A stretch of DNA of 26,536 bases from an uncultured Chloroflexota bacterium (GCA_903944295.1 CAJARA010000075.1:1-26536); one strand, 5' to 3'; numbered from the stretch's first letter, positions 7,589-16,617 are shown. The notes: a model not told the origin generated them from the letters alone. Numbers and translations are program-made.

Positions 7589-9661
7589 TCATTTTCGCTG
7601 AATATCAACTAAGAACTCAGACTCCGGCGCCACGGCCGTAACAAGGAGTTCGTCTCGAGCTCGTGTGCAGGCGACGTAGAGCAAGTGCCGCTCAGTTTCA
7701 TAAGTGAACTTGAGATCTGCGTCGTCGCCTACCTCCTGTAGGCGCTCTTGGAGCGGGATGATTTCGTCGTCGCATGCCATCACCACGACTCCACGAAATT
7801 CAAGGCCTTTTGCTAGGTGCATGGTCGCTACGGAAACATGGCTTGAGACCGTGGTCACCTTCCGGTCAAGCACTCTGTAGGCGAAACCCGCACGCTCAAG
7901 AGTCTCGGTGACGCGAGAGATCTGTGCGTCAGAGCGAACGAAGACTCCGAGCTCGTGAAGCGCGTAGCCGGCATTCAGGCGATCTTTGACCCATAGCTCC
8001 ACAAAGCTCGATTCTTGTGCCTGATCTACCGCAACAAGGATGAGCGGGTCGGGACCGTTGAACACTGAAACAGTGCCCTTTCTCGTTTCCACATTGCCGT
8101 CTACATCTGTGACCTCAGCATCAAGAAGGCGGTCCGCATGGCCGCGAATCTGGTGCGAGGTGCGGTAGTTGACACGCAAGTTCTTTGAGCGGCCGCGGAC
8201 CTCTACGCCCTGCGCCTTCCACGAGAACGGCAGCTGGAAGATTCGCTGGCCAGAGTCACCAGCAAAGAAGAGCCCGTTCGGCGTGGCGCCTGCTGCGGCG
8301 GCGAGGTACCGCAAGGCCATTACGGAAATGTCCTGCGCTTCGTCCACCACGATGTGCTGGTAGGGGCAGGTTCCACCGGCTGCGAGACTCGCGATGAGGC
8401 TTGAGTAGATGCCCGCCTGCGTTGTCTTCTTCGCACTCGTGAGTTGCTCAAGCACTGCAGAGAAGATCTTCCAGAGCGTGGCTCGCTGCGGTTCGGCAAG
8501 ACGGGACTTGCGTCCGAGGCGTGGCACATCGCGATACGCCTCCCACGTCGTGAGTTGCCAAGCGTCAACAATCTGGCTCCACTCGGCCCAGATAAATGAG
8601 TTTGAGAACTTGTGGTCTCCCACCGCCTTTGTGGCGGCCTCTAGTAGAGAGCGGGTCTCAGCATCACCTGCGATAACAGCAGTTCCGCCTTGCGACGCGT
8701 AGATGCGCTGGACTGCAGTATCAAGCGCTTCCACGTCAATTCGCTCGCCCAAGCGTGGCTCAGAGCTGATTAGCCGCTGGAGCTTTGTGCGTAGTGCTGC
8801 CGCAAGCGTGTCAGAGAACGTTGTAAGAAGAATTCTCGCCTCTGGATTACTACGCACCAAGAACGCTGCTCGGTGCAAGGCAACTACGGTCTTGCCTGTT
8901 CCAGCTGAGCCCGTCACACGCGCAGGGCCGTTGAACGTACGTTCAACAAACTGCCGCTGGTCAGGATGTAGATAGACAATCCATTTCTCCCACGGGAAGT
9001 CGAGAGCAGATTGCAGCTCTTCTACATTTGTGACGACGCGGAATCTTCGCTGGGCATCTGGGTGATCGAATGGGTCTGCGACAACAACCGGTGTTGGAAC
9101 TACAGGAGTTCCGCCGGTTGCAAGCTCAAGTACTGCCTCTGCCGCTTCTGCAGGGAGATGCTCAGAGAGAGCAAGGAGCTGATCGTCATCTGCGGCAAGC
9201 AGTCGTTCCGTCCACTCTTCTGGGACTCCATAGTTGAGGAGTTCATTGGAAGTTCGCCCAGATAGTGGCTTCCTCTTTGGTGGCGCAGGGCGCTCTTCGT
9301 GCACGTATACAGGGATTACGACCTCTTCGATGCGCTCTTGCACTTCAACGAATTGTGCGGCGCCGGTCTTCGGGTGCGTGAGAAGGCGGCGGCGTTCAGC
9401 CCATGCATACGCAGGGTTGTGATGATCGACATAGCAGAGCATGAAGCTGCCCGCAGTCTTGTGGACGATGATGCGGATGCCGTCGTTGACGCGAATCGAC
9501 CAGAGATTCTTGTCGTACGCCTTCTCAAGCTTGTGGAACTTCAAGCCTGGATGCGCAGGGTTCATCTGCAGATCAAAGGCGGCGTTTTTTGCCGCCTTCT
9601 GTTCATCGCCCGTTAGACGAGCGAGGCTGTCAACGAAGGTGTCGGCGATGCGGAACTCCAT
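7589..9661 (-). CDS. UvrD/Rep-type SF1 helicase with N-terminal RelE/ParE-like domain
   Basis: The protein has 690 residues. Residues 1-92 resemble a RelE/ParE toxin fold: FVDSLARLTGDEQKA, then NPAHPGLKFHKL, LWSIRVNDGIRIIVHK and DHHNPAYAWAERRRL. A linker follows to about 215, then an SF1A helicase: LHPDQRQFV (Q motif), RVTGSAGTGKT (Walker A, 251-258), VVDEAQD (439-444), FAGDSGQRIFQ, NLRVNYRTSHQIR, ATMHLAKGLEF and HLLYVACTRARDELLV (motif VI). It should translocate on single-stranded DNA using ATP. The start ATG overlaps the stop of the upstream methyltransferase gene (TAATG at 9661), so the two are translationally coupled. This is the last gene of the minus-strand block and converges on the coiled-coil gene with a 10-nt gap. 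The toxin-like part may bind nucleic acid rather than cleave mRNA; no antitoxin gene is present. Confidence 0.88.
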   Translation of the reverse strand: MEFRIADTFVDSLARLTGDEQKAAKNAAFDLQMNPAHPGLKFHKLEKAYDKNLWSIRVNDGIRIIVHKTAGSFMLCYVDHHNPAYAWAERRRLLTHPKTGAAQFVEVQERIEEVVIPVYVHEERPAPPKRKPLSGRTSNELLNYGVPEEWTERLLAADDDQLLALSEHLPAEAAEAVLELATGGTPVVPTPVVVADPFDHPDAQRRFRVVTNVEELQSALDFPWEKWIVYLHPDQRQFVERTFNGPARVTGSAGTGKTVVALHRAAFLVRSNPEARILLTTFSDTLAAALRTKLQRLISSEPRLGERIDVEALDTAVQRIYASQGGTAVIAGDAETRSLLEAATKAVGDHKFSNSFIWAEWSQIVDAWQLTTWEAYRDVPRLGRKSRLAEPQRATLWKIFSAVLEQLTSAKKTTQAGIYSSLIASLAAGGTCPYQHIVVDEAQDISVMALRYLAAAAGATPNGLFFAGDSGQRIFQLPFSWKAQGVEVRGRSKNLRVNYRTSHQIRGHADRLLDAEVTDVDGNVETRKGTVSVFNGPDPLILVAVDQAQESSFVELWVKDRLNAGYALHELGVFVRSDAQISRVTETLERAGFAYRVLDRKVTTVSSHVSVATMHLAKGLEFRGVVVMACDDEIIPLQERLQEVGDDADLKFTYETERHLLYVACTRARDELLVTAVAPESEFLVDIQRK

Positions 9662-12429
9662 TACGACGTCTTGTAGACCTTCATCACTTCGTCGCCGAGA
9701 TGGTTGATCACCTTCACCGCAATCCTGCCGCTCTTCGGCTTATCAAAGGGCCGGGAGACCGCACTGTGAAGGCTTTCCCACGCCTCTTCGTTGATCTCAG
9801 CCTTGAGTGTGCGCTTGAGTGAGTCGTATGGATCGTCAGCGCCGAGGAAGTATGCGTGCCGTACGAAGAAGCTCTCTTCGTTGTAGTCCGTGTCGATGAA
9901 CCAGCAGGCGATCCCGTCGGGTCCTTCACTGACGACTTCGCCTGTTTGCGGCTTGAAGACGTCAACACCCTTAACTTCGACGCGCAACCGCCCATCTTTC
10001 TGCTCTTGCAGTTCAATGTCCGGCTCGCCGAATACTACGAAGAGGTTCGCCTTGCTCGTCTCCTTGAGCTCGCTCCCCATGTGGAGATCGGCATTCATGC
10101 GCGCTTTCAGAACGGGGATTGCGCCCAGCTTGTCGAACTCCGTAGCGTGGGCCTCGTAGTTGAACGCACAGGCAATAAGTACGTGGAAGCCACCGTCGCT
10201 CGCCTCACGCGCCGCTTCCACAAGGTCCGCCCTGAGCACGGTTCCGAACTCAGGGCCCACGAAGATTGCGGCACGACGTTCGCCAGTCTCATCCATGTAG
10301 CGCCCTTCAGCACAGACCATCTTCCCAGACCACGGCACAACCGAAGTGAAGTCAATCTTGCGACTCTTGTCCGCCTGCTGTACTCCCGCAGCCTTTAAGT
10401 TCTCCAGGATCATGCTCGTAAATCGCTTACCTAGCTCTGTCTCGCCTGCAGAGTTAAGCGGATCCACAAGCCCGCCGTCTACATCAACGATCATCGAACG
10501 ATGTGGCGACAGGCTCTCCACCGTGAACGGCCCCGCTACGCGCACTTTCTTGTTGTCTTCGTACGGCTTGTCATAAAGATATTCGTACTCGGCTTTGGCG
10601 GCAATAGACTTGTCAATTTCCTCCTGGCGCACGATGCAAGCCGCCCAAAAATCAGAATGCAGTCGCTTGATCTCCGCGGACCATGAATCATCGGACTCCT
10701 GGGGGATCTCCCAGGGCTCCCACACCTTGTTGAGCAATCTGTTCAAGCTAACTACAATCGTCATAATCTTGGCATCTGAGTTTCGCCACATTAGCTCAAC
10801 CTCAGAATTATTCGCGATCGCCTTGAGGGTGATGTGCGGCACACGTTCGTATACAAACCCTTGGCGAATATTTCCATGGGTAGCCTGCGAGCTTAACGCG
10901 ATACGTGAGACCTCCGCTTCTTTCAGTTGACCGTCGCGCGAGTCAGAGAGGAGATAGTACGGATAGCGCGCTCCCATGACACGAGCGCGTGCTAGCGCAA
11001 GCGCTACCCGTGAGGTATCAATTGTGATCCACCGTCTTCCCCATTGCTCAGCCACAGTTGCAGTGGTCCCTGAACCACAAGTCGGATCAAGCACAAGATC
11101 GCCAGGGTCTGTCGCCATCAAGAGACAACGTTCTATCACCTTTGGGGAAGTTTCTACAACGTAACTCCTCGCTGTACCGAGCTGAACAGAGTCCCACCGA
11201 TCGGTCAACGGAATCACTGGAAAATCATCAGCAAATCTCCGGTAGCGCAACACCGTTCCCATTCTTTCAATTCTGCCAGCAAGCATTAGCATTTTCATTC
11301 CAGCAATGTGGGTCTTCCAATGCGTACCAGCCCTTGGCTCGTAAACCTTTCCTTCAAACGTAATCACTTGATCAGATTGTGAAGCGCCGTCTGAATACAA
11401 TGCTGAAAGCTGATAGCGTTTAGATCGATTTGGAAGCCCGCCAAATTGTGTTTCTTCCCTTTTTAGCCTCCTGGATCGACCATCAGCAAAAAGAATTTGA
11501 TCATATCGTTCTAGGGATTTCTCTCCTGCTTCTCGTGGTTGATACAGTTGCCTATACTTTGTCAACGGCAGCTCTTTTGAATACCAGATAATGTAGTCAA
11601 GCGTAGTCGCAATCAAATTTGATTCTTGACCACTTGTTTTTTGAAATGGAATAATCTTGCAAAAATTGTCCGCACCAAACACTTCATCCAAGACTGCTCG
11701 TACGCGGTGAACATTCTCATCGCCGATCTGAACAAATATAGATCCAGAGTCTGTAAGTAGATCGCGCGCGACGGTCAGTCGATCTCGTAAGTAGGTAAGG
11801 TAGCTATGAATACCGTCGCGCCAGGTGTCGCGGAAAGCTTTGACTTGCTCGGGCTCGCGTGTGATGTGATCAGCGCTGCCATCCTTTACGTCGCGGCTCG
11901 TGGTGGACCACTGAAAGTTGCTATTGAACTTGATGCCGTAGGGCGGGTCAAGGTAGATTGCTTGTACTTTTCCGCGTAATCCATCGCGTTCAGCAAGGCT
12001 CGTCATAACATTTAGGGAGTCGCCGAGGATCATCCGGTTCGTCCAGTTCTGATCATGCTGATAGAACTCGGTCTTGTCGGCGCCATCTGGTACGCCATTG
12101 AAATCTGAAAAGAGGTCGAGTTGCTCGCTTGAGGACGGTTTCCCCGCTTTGGTCTGCGCAAGCAGGTCCTCAATGAGCACCTTCGGGTGGACCTTCTCCT
12201 GGATATAGAGCGGGGAGTGCTGCACGGCCAGATCAACGGCATCTTGAGCGTCTTTGCCACGCCAGATAAACTGAGGGTCAAGGTCAACGTTTCGTGGGTA
12301 GCGAAGAACCTTAGGCGCGGCATCGGCGGTGCTGATTAGCGACTGCGCTTCGGCAGTTGGGTTGTTCTTGCGCTTGTCTTCAGTGTGCTTGAAGGCTTCG
12401 ACCTGCTTCGGCTGCTTCTCTTTTGCCAC
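9661..12429 (-). CDS. Type III-like DNA methyltransferase (Mod subunit, N6-adenine, beta class)
   Basis: This 922-residue protein has the beta-class order of motifs: the catalytic motif AIYLDPPYGIKF (DPPY at 161-164) comes before the AdoMet-binding motif LVLDPTCGSGTTATVAEQWG (447-463). Between them, about residues 255-425, lies the target-recognition domain. Upstream, RMILGDSLNVM is typical of Mod proteins. The C-terminal 400 residues are an added domain, making it longer than the 600-700 residues usual for type III Mod. The inferred role is to methylate adenine in an asymmetric site and to partner the Res protein encoded 17 nt upstream. The start is GTG at 12429 behind GGGAGG. The DNA for the recognition domain is markedly AT-richer (35% GC at 11581-11640) than the C-terminal part (70% at 10201-10260), consistent with exchange of recognition domains. 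Confidence 0.9.
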   Translation of the reverse strand: MAKEKQPKQVEAFKHTEDKRKNNPTAEAQSLISTADAAPKVLRYPRNVDLDPQFIWRGKDAQDAVDLAVQHSPLYIQEKVHPKVLIEDLLAQTKAGKPSSSEQLDLFSDFNGVPDGADKTEFYQHDQNWTNRMILGDSLNVMTSLAERDGLRGKVQAIYLDPPYGIKFNSNFQWSTTSRDVKDGSADHITREPEQVKAFRDTWRDGIHSYLTYLRDRLTVARDLLTDSGSIFVQIGDENVHRVRAVLDEVFGADNFCKIIPFQKTSGQESNLIATTLDYIIWYSKELPLTKYRQLYQPREAGEKSLERYDQILFADGRSRRLKREETQFGGLPNRSKRYQLSALYSDGASQSDQVITFEGKVYEPRAGTHWKTHIAGMKMLMLAGRIERMGTVLRYRRFADDFPVIPLTDRWDSVQLGTARSYVVETSPKVIERCLLMATDPGDLVLDPTCGSGTTATVAEQWGRRWITIDTSRVALALARARVMGARYPYYLLSDSRDGQLKEAEVSRIALSSQATHGNIRQGFVYERVPHITLKAIANNSEVELMWRNSDAKIMTIVVSLNRLLNKVWEPWEIPQESDDSWSAEIKRLHSDFWAACIVRQEEIDKSIAAKAEYEYLYDKPYEDNKKVRVAGPFTVESLSPHRSMIVDVDGGLVDPLNSAGETELGKRFTSMILENLKAAGVQQADKSRKIDFTSVVPWSGKMVCAEGRYMDETGERRAAIFVGPEFGTVLRADLVEAAREASDGGFHVLIACAFNYEAHATEFDKLGAIPVLKARMNADLHMGSELKETSKANLFVVFGEPDIELQEQKDGRLRVEVKGVDVFKPQTGEVVSEGPDGIACWFIDTDYNEESFFVRHAYFLGADDPYDSLKRTLKAEINEEAWESLHSAVSRPFDKPKSGRIAVKVINHLGDEVMKVYKTS

Positions 12430-12446
12430 GTTCCCTCCCTGTCTTC

Positions 12447-15400
12447 CTAATTTATCTTAGGCGTGCTTACGGCCACATCAAAGGCGGATTGCACCTTGGC
12501 GTCGAAATCATCCTCTAGCGCGTAGATCTCCTTGAGCTCCACAAAGGCCCAACGTCCGTACTCCTTCAGATGGTTGACGCCCGGGATCCAGTACGTCTCT
12601 ATGAACGTCTGCTTGTCCTTAACATCCTCCCCGCGGAAGCCTTTGACCTCAACTACCAGGTGCAGCGGATCCGCAGGACCGTGCCCGTCGTCCACCAACA
12701 GGATGAAGTCTGGGATGTACCGTCGGTTTTCGTCCATGTGCCGGTACGGCACCTCAAAGCCCATGTTTTGGTTCTTCACGTAGGAGATGACGTTTTGATG
12801 CGCCTCCGCCACGCGACAGAAGGCGCCCTCCCAGTTGCTGTCAAGGACGTGGTAATTCAGTTGCGCCTTCTTAGGGTCGGTAACGTGATAGCTCTTTGAC
12901 GATGTGAAACGCACATTTGCGCTCGTACCTTCTGGGTTGTATGAATCCAGCAGCACCGTCACCGGGCGCTCTGCGCTAGCGGTGCTGCGAACAATTGCTG
13001 CTGCAATGCGTTGACAGGCCATATCAGCGAGCTGTTTGTACATGAGCTGCGCTTCGTAAGTGCCGCCAGTGCAGACGAGGTACTTGTCGAGCCACTCAGT
13101 GGTGAGGCGCTTTATCTCACCGAAGAGGTTGAGTGCTGGGTCTTCACCGGCTCCACGCCAATGATTGTAGATAAGGTGCTGCGTGAGGTGGTAAAGAACT
13201 GTCGAGCGGCGAGTGTCCTTCAGATGCGCAAGGTCAAACGTCTCCTTCTTTCCAATGATCCCAGAGACATCCGTGGACGCCGGTCCCACTAGATCTGGGC
13301 TGAGGACGAGTTTGGAGTCTTCGTTGAAGTTCGCGGTCAAGCGATCGTTTGGAAGATCCACCTTGTAGCCAACGACGCATGGGAACTTGATCTCTAGCGT
13401 GTCGCGTTCTGGACGCATGGCTTTCACTTGAATCGTCTGACGCGGAGTCTGCGGCTTGGCGTTGACTGCCTGTGCGGCAAAATCAAACGGAATGCCAAAT
13501 ACGTTGGCGTACTCCACGTTGAACAAGCCCTCTTCGTTGAGGTCATAGGACTGACGGCGCAGCGCGCGTCCAATCACCTGCTCGCAAAGGAGTTGCGTGC
13601 CAAACGCCCGTACGCCAAGCACGTGTGTGACGTTGTTGGCATCCCAGCCCTCTGTGAGCATGGAGACAGATACGACACAACGGATATTCGCACCAAGCTG
13701 GCCCGCCTTACCCACCGTGTTCATTACCTCACGCAAGACCTCTTCATCCTTGATTTCGTCAACGCTCTCTTGACGCCCCGTGCGCTCTACGCGCTCACGT
13801 CGGAATCTTTCGATCTCAGGAGCAAGAAGCTTCCGGAAGCTCGGATCAATCGCTTCGCCGGATTCAATCTCTTGCGAGTCAATGAGTAGCGTGTTCATGT
13901 GCGCAAGTGGGTTGCCGTTGTCATCAAAGTTGCGGAACAGCTTGCAACGCCCGTTCTCGAGGATCGTGGCTCCGTCTTCAGTTGTGCGCTCAAATCCTGA
14001 AACGTAGTCGTACACGAGCTTAGAGATGGATGTGTTTTGGCAGACAATGATGAACGCCGGTGGTACGCCGATCTTGCTCTCTTCCCATAGCTTGAACGTC
14101 TTTTCATAGTTCCCGTAAAGAACCTCAATCGCGTTTTGCAACTTGACGGGTAGCTTCAGTGGGTCGTATTCGCCCGCAGTGATGCGGCCCTTCTTCGGTA
14201 GTTCCTTGCCAACGTGCGCCCAGATGTTTCTGAAGATCGGGCCTTCTTCGGCGGCAACGTTGTCACCGATCGGTACGCGTGGGAGCTTGACGATCCCACA
14301 CTCAATCGCGTCCATGAGAGAGAAGTCGCTTGCCACCCATGGGAAGAGGGTCCCTTCTACGTAGCCGGATCCACTGAGGAAGAACGGCGTAGCCGAGAGA
14401 TCAAGGACGTTTCTCACACCTACTTTACGATTCAGCGCTTCCAGGCCATTGATCCAAAGGCGAGCGGCCTCAGCGTTGCGCTCGGCCTCTTTTCTGTCCT
14501 CGCCCTTCAGGTCGCCATCCGGATCCTCATCTTCTGTGACGGGTTTTTCTCGATAGCAGTGATGTGCCTCGTCATTAATGACCATCACGTTCTTCATGCG
14601 CAGTAGCTCAGGAACAACGCGCTGCAGCATCTGACCTTCACTCTCTGTTGTGATGATGTCGTCTCCAGTACGCCCGCGCAGGAACTCTCGTCCACCCTTT
14701 GAGATCTCGAATACCTCGCGGCGCTTGAAGGCGTGGTAGTTGGTGATCACGATCTTCGCCTTGTTGAGATCTTCGTACATCTCCATCGGGACGAGCTGGC
14801 GCGTCTTGTAGTAGTTGTCTGGGTCGTTCGGGCGTAGGACACGGAGTCGGTCTTTAATCGTGATGCCTGGGGTTACGATCAGGAAGCCGGTGGTGAACGC
14901 CTTGGAGTTTGGATGTCGTACTGCATTCACTGTCTGCCAAGCAATGAGCATCGCCATGATTGTGGTCTTACCAGCGCCTGTCGCAAGCTTTAGCGCAATG
15001 CGGAACAGCTCTGGATTGGCCTCGTCATTGGCCGCCTTAAGCTGCGAAAGAATTGCTTTGCCGCGAACGTTGTTAGGCGCAACCTCTGCAAGCCAGATCG
15101 CAGTCTCCGCGGCTTCCACTTGGCAGAAGAATGGGCGCTCGTTTGCAAAGTCGCCTGAACGCCAATACTCAAGTAAGCGTGCTGTCTCTGGAGTTACACC
15201 CCAAAGACTCTTGCCGAGTTGGCGCCACTCTCCAACTTCTTGGCGAACTGCGCGAATCAACTCAGCGGACTTCCCGTATTGCTGATCTGCTGTTGTAAGC
15301 CCAGTACCTTCGTCAAGCACGGCGGCGGTCTGTCCTTCGGCCTGTCCCTTCTTTTTGCTTGTTTTGCGCGGCTTAGGAATCGGCGTAACGAAGTCGGCCG

Positions 15401-15518
15401 GTCGCCTCTCTTCATTGATGAGCTGGGTTGGTTGGCCGTCGGAAGTTAGCGCCCAGTGCCGTTTCGGTTCCTCATAGGGAGAGTTCAGGATCGGTTGTTC
15501 GAAGAATTCTGCGCTCAT
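12447..15518 (-). CDS. Type III-like restriction subunit (Res): DEAH helicase plus C-terminal PD-(D/E)xK nuclease
   Basis: This 1023-residue SF2 protein has KLATGAGKTTIMAMLIAWQ (Walker A, 179-186), FLIVTPGITIKDRL (Ia), VMVINDEAHHCY (DEAH, 316-319), LDLSATPFF (motif III), MLTEGWDANNVTHVLGVRAF and CEQVIGRALRR (motif VI). The C-terminus carries a nuclease core: YIPDFILLVDD (Pro936-Asp937) and LHLVVEVKGF (Glu957-Val-Lys959). ATP-driven translocation with DNA cleavage near a non-methylated site is the expected activity, with Mod supplying recognition. It resembles what NCBI calls the BPTD_3080 family, a name I recall but have not checked. The start codon overlaps the stop of the NucS-like gene (TAATG at 15518), and the Mod gene follows after 17 nt. 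All key helicase residues appear intact, so the gene is probably functional. Confidence 0.9.
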   Translation of the reverse strand: MSAEFFEQPILNSPYEEPKRHWALTSDGQPTQLINEERRPADFVTPIPKPRKTSKKKGQAEGQTAAVLDEGTGLTTADQQYGKSAELIRAVRQEVGEWRQLGKSLWGVTPETARLLEYWRSGDFANERPFFCQVEAAETAIWLAEVAPNNVRGKAILSQLKAANDEANPELFRIALKLATGAGKTTIMAMLIAWQTVNAVRHPNSKAFTTGFLIVTPGITIKDRLRVLRPNDPDNYYKTRQLVPMEMYEDLNKAKIVITNYHAFKRREVFEISKGGREFLRGRTGDDIITTESEGQMLQRVVPELLRMKNVMVINDEAHHCYREKPVTEDEDPDGDLKGEDRKEAERNAEAARLWINGLEALNRKVGVRNVLDLSATPFFLSGSGYVEGTLFPWVASDFSLMDAIECGIVKLPRVPIGDNVAAEEGPIFRNIWAHVGKELPKKGRITAGEYDPLKLPVKLQNAIEVLYGNYEKTFKLWEESKIGVPPAFIIVCQNTSISKLVYDYVSGFERTTEDGATILENGRCKLFRNFDDNGNPLAHMNTLLIDSQEIESGEAIDPSFRKLLAPEIERFRRERVERTGRQESVDEIKDEEVLREVMNTVGKAGQLGANIRCVVSVSMLTEGWDANNVTHVLGVRAFGTQLLCEQVIGRALRRQSYDLNEEGLFNVEYANVFGIPFDFAAQAVNAKPQTPRQTIQVKAMRPERDTLEIKFPCVVGYKVDLPNDRLTANFNEDSKLVLSPDLVGPASTDVSGIIGKKETFDLAHLKDTRRSTVLYHLTQHLIYNHWRGAGEDPALNLFGEIKRLTTEWLDKYLVCTGGTYEAQLMYKQLADMACQRIAAAIVRSTASAERPVTVLLDSYNPEGTSANVRFTSSKSYHVTDPKKAQLNYHVLDSNWEGAFCRVAEAHQNVISYVKNQNMGFEVPYRHMDENRRYIPDFILLVDDGHGPADPLHLVVEVKGFRGEDVKDKQTFIETYWIPGVNHLKEYGRWAFVELKEIYALEDDFDAKVQSAFDVAVSTPKIN

Positions 15519-16483
15519 TACGCTTCGCTCTTCTTCAGCGCAAAGTTCACTTCGTAACGATAGAACGTTACGCTTGGCACAAGAGAAAGTGCACGCTTAA
15601 GTCGCTGATCATCTTCTAGGGCAATGATGACGCCTTCAACGAGTTGACCCTCTTCGGCTACCTGATCTTTGACGTAACCCATGTACCTAAGGATCTGGCC
15701 AACAACTGCATCGCTCGCACGCCCCTTCTTCAGCTCAACAACGAGAAGCTTCTTGCGATCTTTGCTGATGGCAAGGATGTCAATTGGGCCTGTGTCGGTG
15801 CTGTACTGCTGTCCAACGAGCGTGCCGTCTTCACTAAAGATCTCGTAGTCTGCGCCAAGCGGAGTCTTGCTCCAGTTAACAATGAGGAAGTCTTCCAAAT
15901 GCTTCTCGAGCGCGAAGGCGCTCGGGTCTTCGATGGTTGGATCAGAGGCGCGGATGGTGGTTCGCTGTGTACTTGGAAAATCTCCGGGTGTTGGAGTGCT
16001 TCCGGCAATGAGTGCTTCAATTTCGTCGGCGTACCTAGTGAGGTCGCACGTAGTAGTCCTGGAACCCACGGTGGCTTGAAGCGGTTCCGACATTGATTCC
16101 TTGGATAGAGCACGGTCATACCAACGCACTACACGGCGATGAGGCATCGGTCCAGCTGGAAGGTAGAAGTATTCGCCTTCAATCTCTCCCGCAAGATAGA
16201 GGCCTGTGCCGTCTGGAACGAGCACAACGTCTCCAGGCCGCATCCATTTTGAGAGCGTCCAGATTGATCCCAGCGCCATGCCCGCGCTGACTCGGCTCTT
16301 ACCTGGGTTCGCCTCAAGGAAGGCCGGGCGGAGGTCCATGTTGAAGTCGGTCCACTTATCAGGCAGGCGCCCTGAAAGGTCCACCTGGAGGTTGAAGTCG
16401 GTGCCAATGAAGCCGCCGACTTTCGCCTCAGCGAAGTGGGCATAGCTCTTGCCAGGAATAACCCTGCAGAACCTTCGGCTCAT
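15518..16483 (-). CDS. NucS-like endonuclease with N-terminal PUA-like domain
   Basis: The protein has 321 residues. The C-terminal part (about 188-300) matches the catalytic domain of NucS/COG1637 nucleases: LEKHLEDFLIVNW, then STDTGPIDILAIS (Asp235), LLVVELKKGRASDAVVGQIL (Glu250-Leu-Lys252, Gln263) and RYMGYV. The N-terminal part (about 1-125) contains WTLSKWMRPGDVVLVPDG, LYLAGEIEGEYFYLP and HRRVVRW, a pattern seen in PUA/EVE-like modules before Mrr-type nucleases, which can read modified bases or bind DNA. The true NucS N-terminal dimer domain is absent, so this is not the housekeeping mismatch endonuclease. The ATG start has AGGAGGGGG five bases upstream. It leads the tightly coupled block with Res, Mod and the UvrD-like gene, suggesting a nuclease auxiliary to the restriction system, possibly directed at modified DNA. 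Confidence 0.82.
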   Translation of the reverse strand: MSRRFCRVIPGKSYAHFAEAKVGGFIGTDFNLQVDLSGRLPDKWTDFNMDLRPAFLEANPGKSRVSAGMALGSIWTLSKWMRPGDVVLVPDGTGLYLAGEIEGEYFYLPAGPMPHRRVVRWYDRALSKESMSEPLQATVGSRTTTCDLTRYADEIEALIAGSTPTPGDFPSTQRTTIRASDPTIEDPSAFALEKHLEDFLIVNWSKTPLGADYEIFSEDGTLVGQQYSTDTGPIDILAISKDRKKLLVVELKKGRASDAVVGQILRYMGYVKDQVAEEGQLVEGVIIALEDDQRLKRALSLVPSVTFYRYEVNFALKKSEA

Positions 16484-16617
16484 TGCCCCCTCCTCTCCTG
16501 GACCCCAAACCGGTACTCGCCCCGTACGGGGCTGATGGTAGAGCCTGACGTTACTTCAGGACTGTGTCAGTTACATGGCACGCATGAGCACGCGTGCCAC
16601 GGCCGTGGTGGCCTGAC
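16484..16617 (-). promoter_or_regulatory. 134-nt gap with palindrome, possible promoter/operator for the NucS-like/Res/Mod/UvrD genes
   Basis: This is the only gap longer than about 35 nt among the ten minus-strand genes. It holds a perfect 12-bp palindrome CCCCGTACGGGG (16520-16531) and, on the minus strand, a TAnnnT hexamer TACCAT (complement of 16535-16540) whose start point would fall within that palindrome. No fitting -35 is seen: CTGACA (16565-16570) is 24 bases away. The palindrome therefore sits where a repressor would block transcription of the downstream genes. It also contains a 5-bp inverted repeat CCTGA...TCAGG (16544-16560). Confidence 0.35.
16576..16608 (-). terminator. Two overlapping hairpins after the RecB-like helicase gene
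   Basis: An 8-bp stem TGGCACGC/GCGTGCCA with an 8-nt loop (16576-16599) overlaps a perfect 12-bp palindrome CCACGGCCGTGG (16597-16608), so only one can form at a time. They lie just beyond the stop codon (16618-16620) of the upstream gene. No T-run follows on the minus strand, so a strong intrinsic terminator is unlikely. They may instead give partial termination, protect the mRNA end, or bind a protein. Confidence 0.3.

Noticed and set aside
7574..7602. Inverted repeat TTTAGCGA/TCGCTGAA between the convergent gene ends as a bidirectional terminator
   Set aside because: It has a weak stem with one G-U pair, sits within coding ends and has no T-run. It is recorded as possible but not called.
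9386..9661. Stand-alone RelE toxin gene of a toxin-antitoxin pair
   Set aside because: The frame continues without a stop into the helicase and no antitoxin-sized gene is adjacent; called as a fused domain instead.
9856..10398. 180-codon frame on the plus strand
   Set aside because: It lies wholly antisense to the Mod gene, which has clear motifs; it reflects the high-GC third-codon pattern of that gene.
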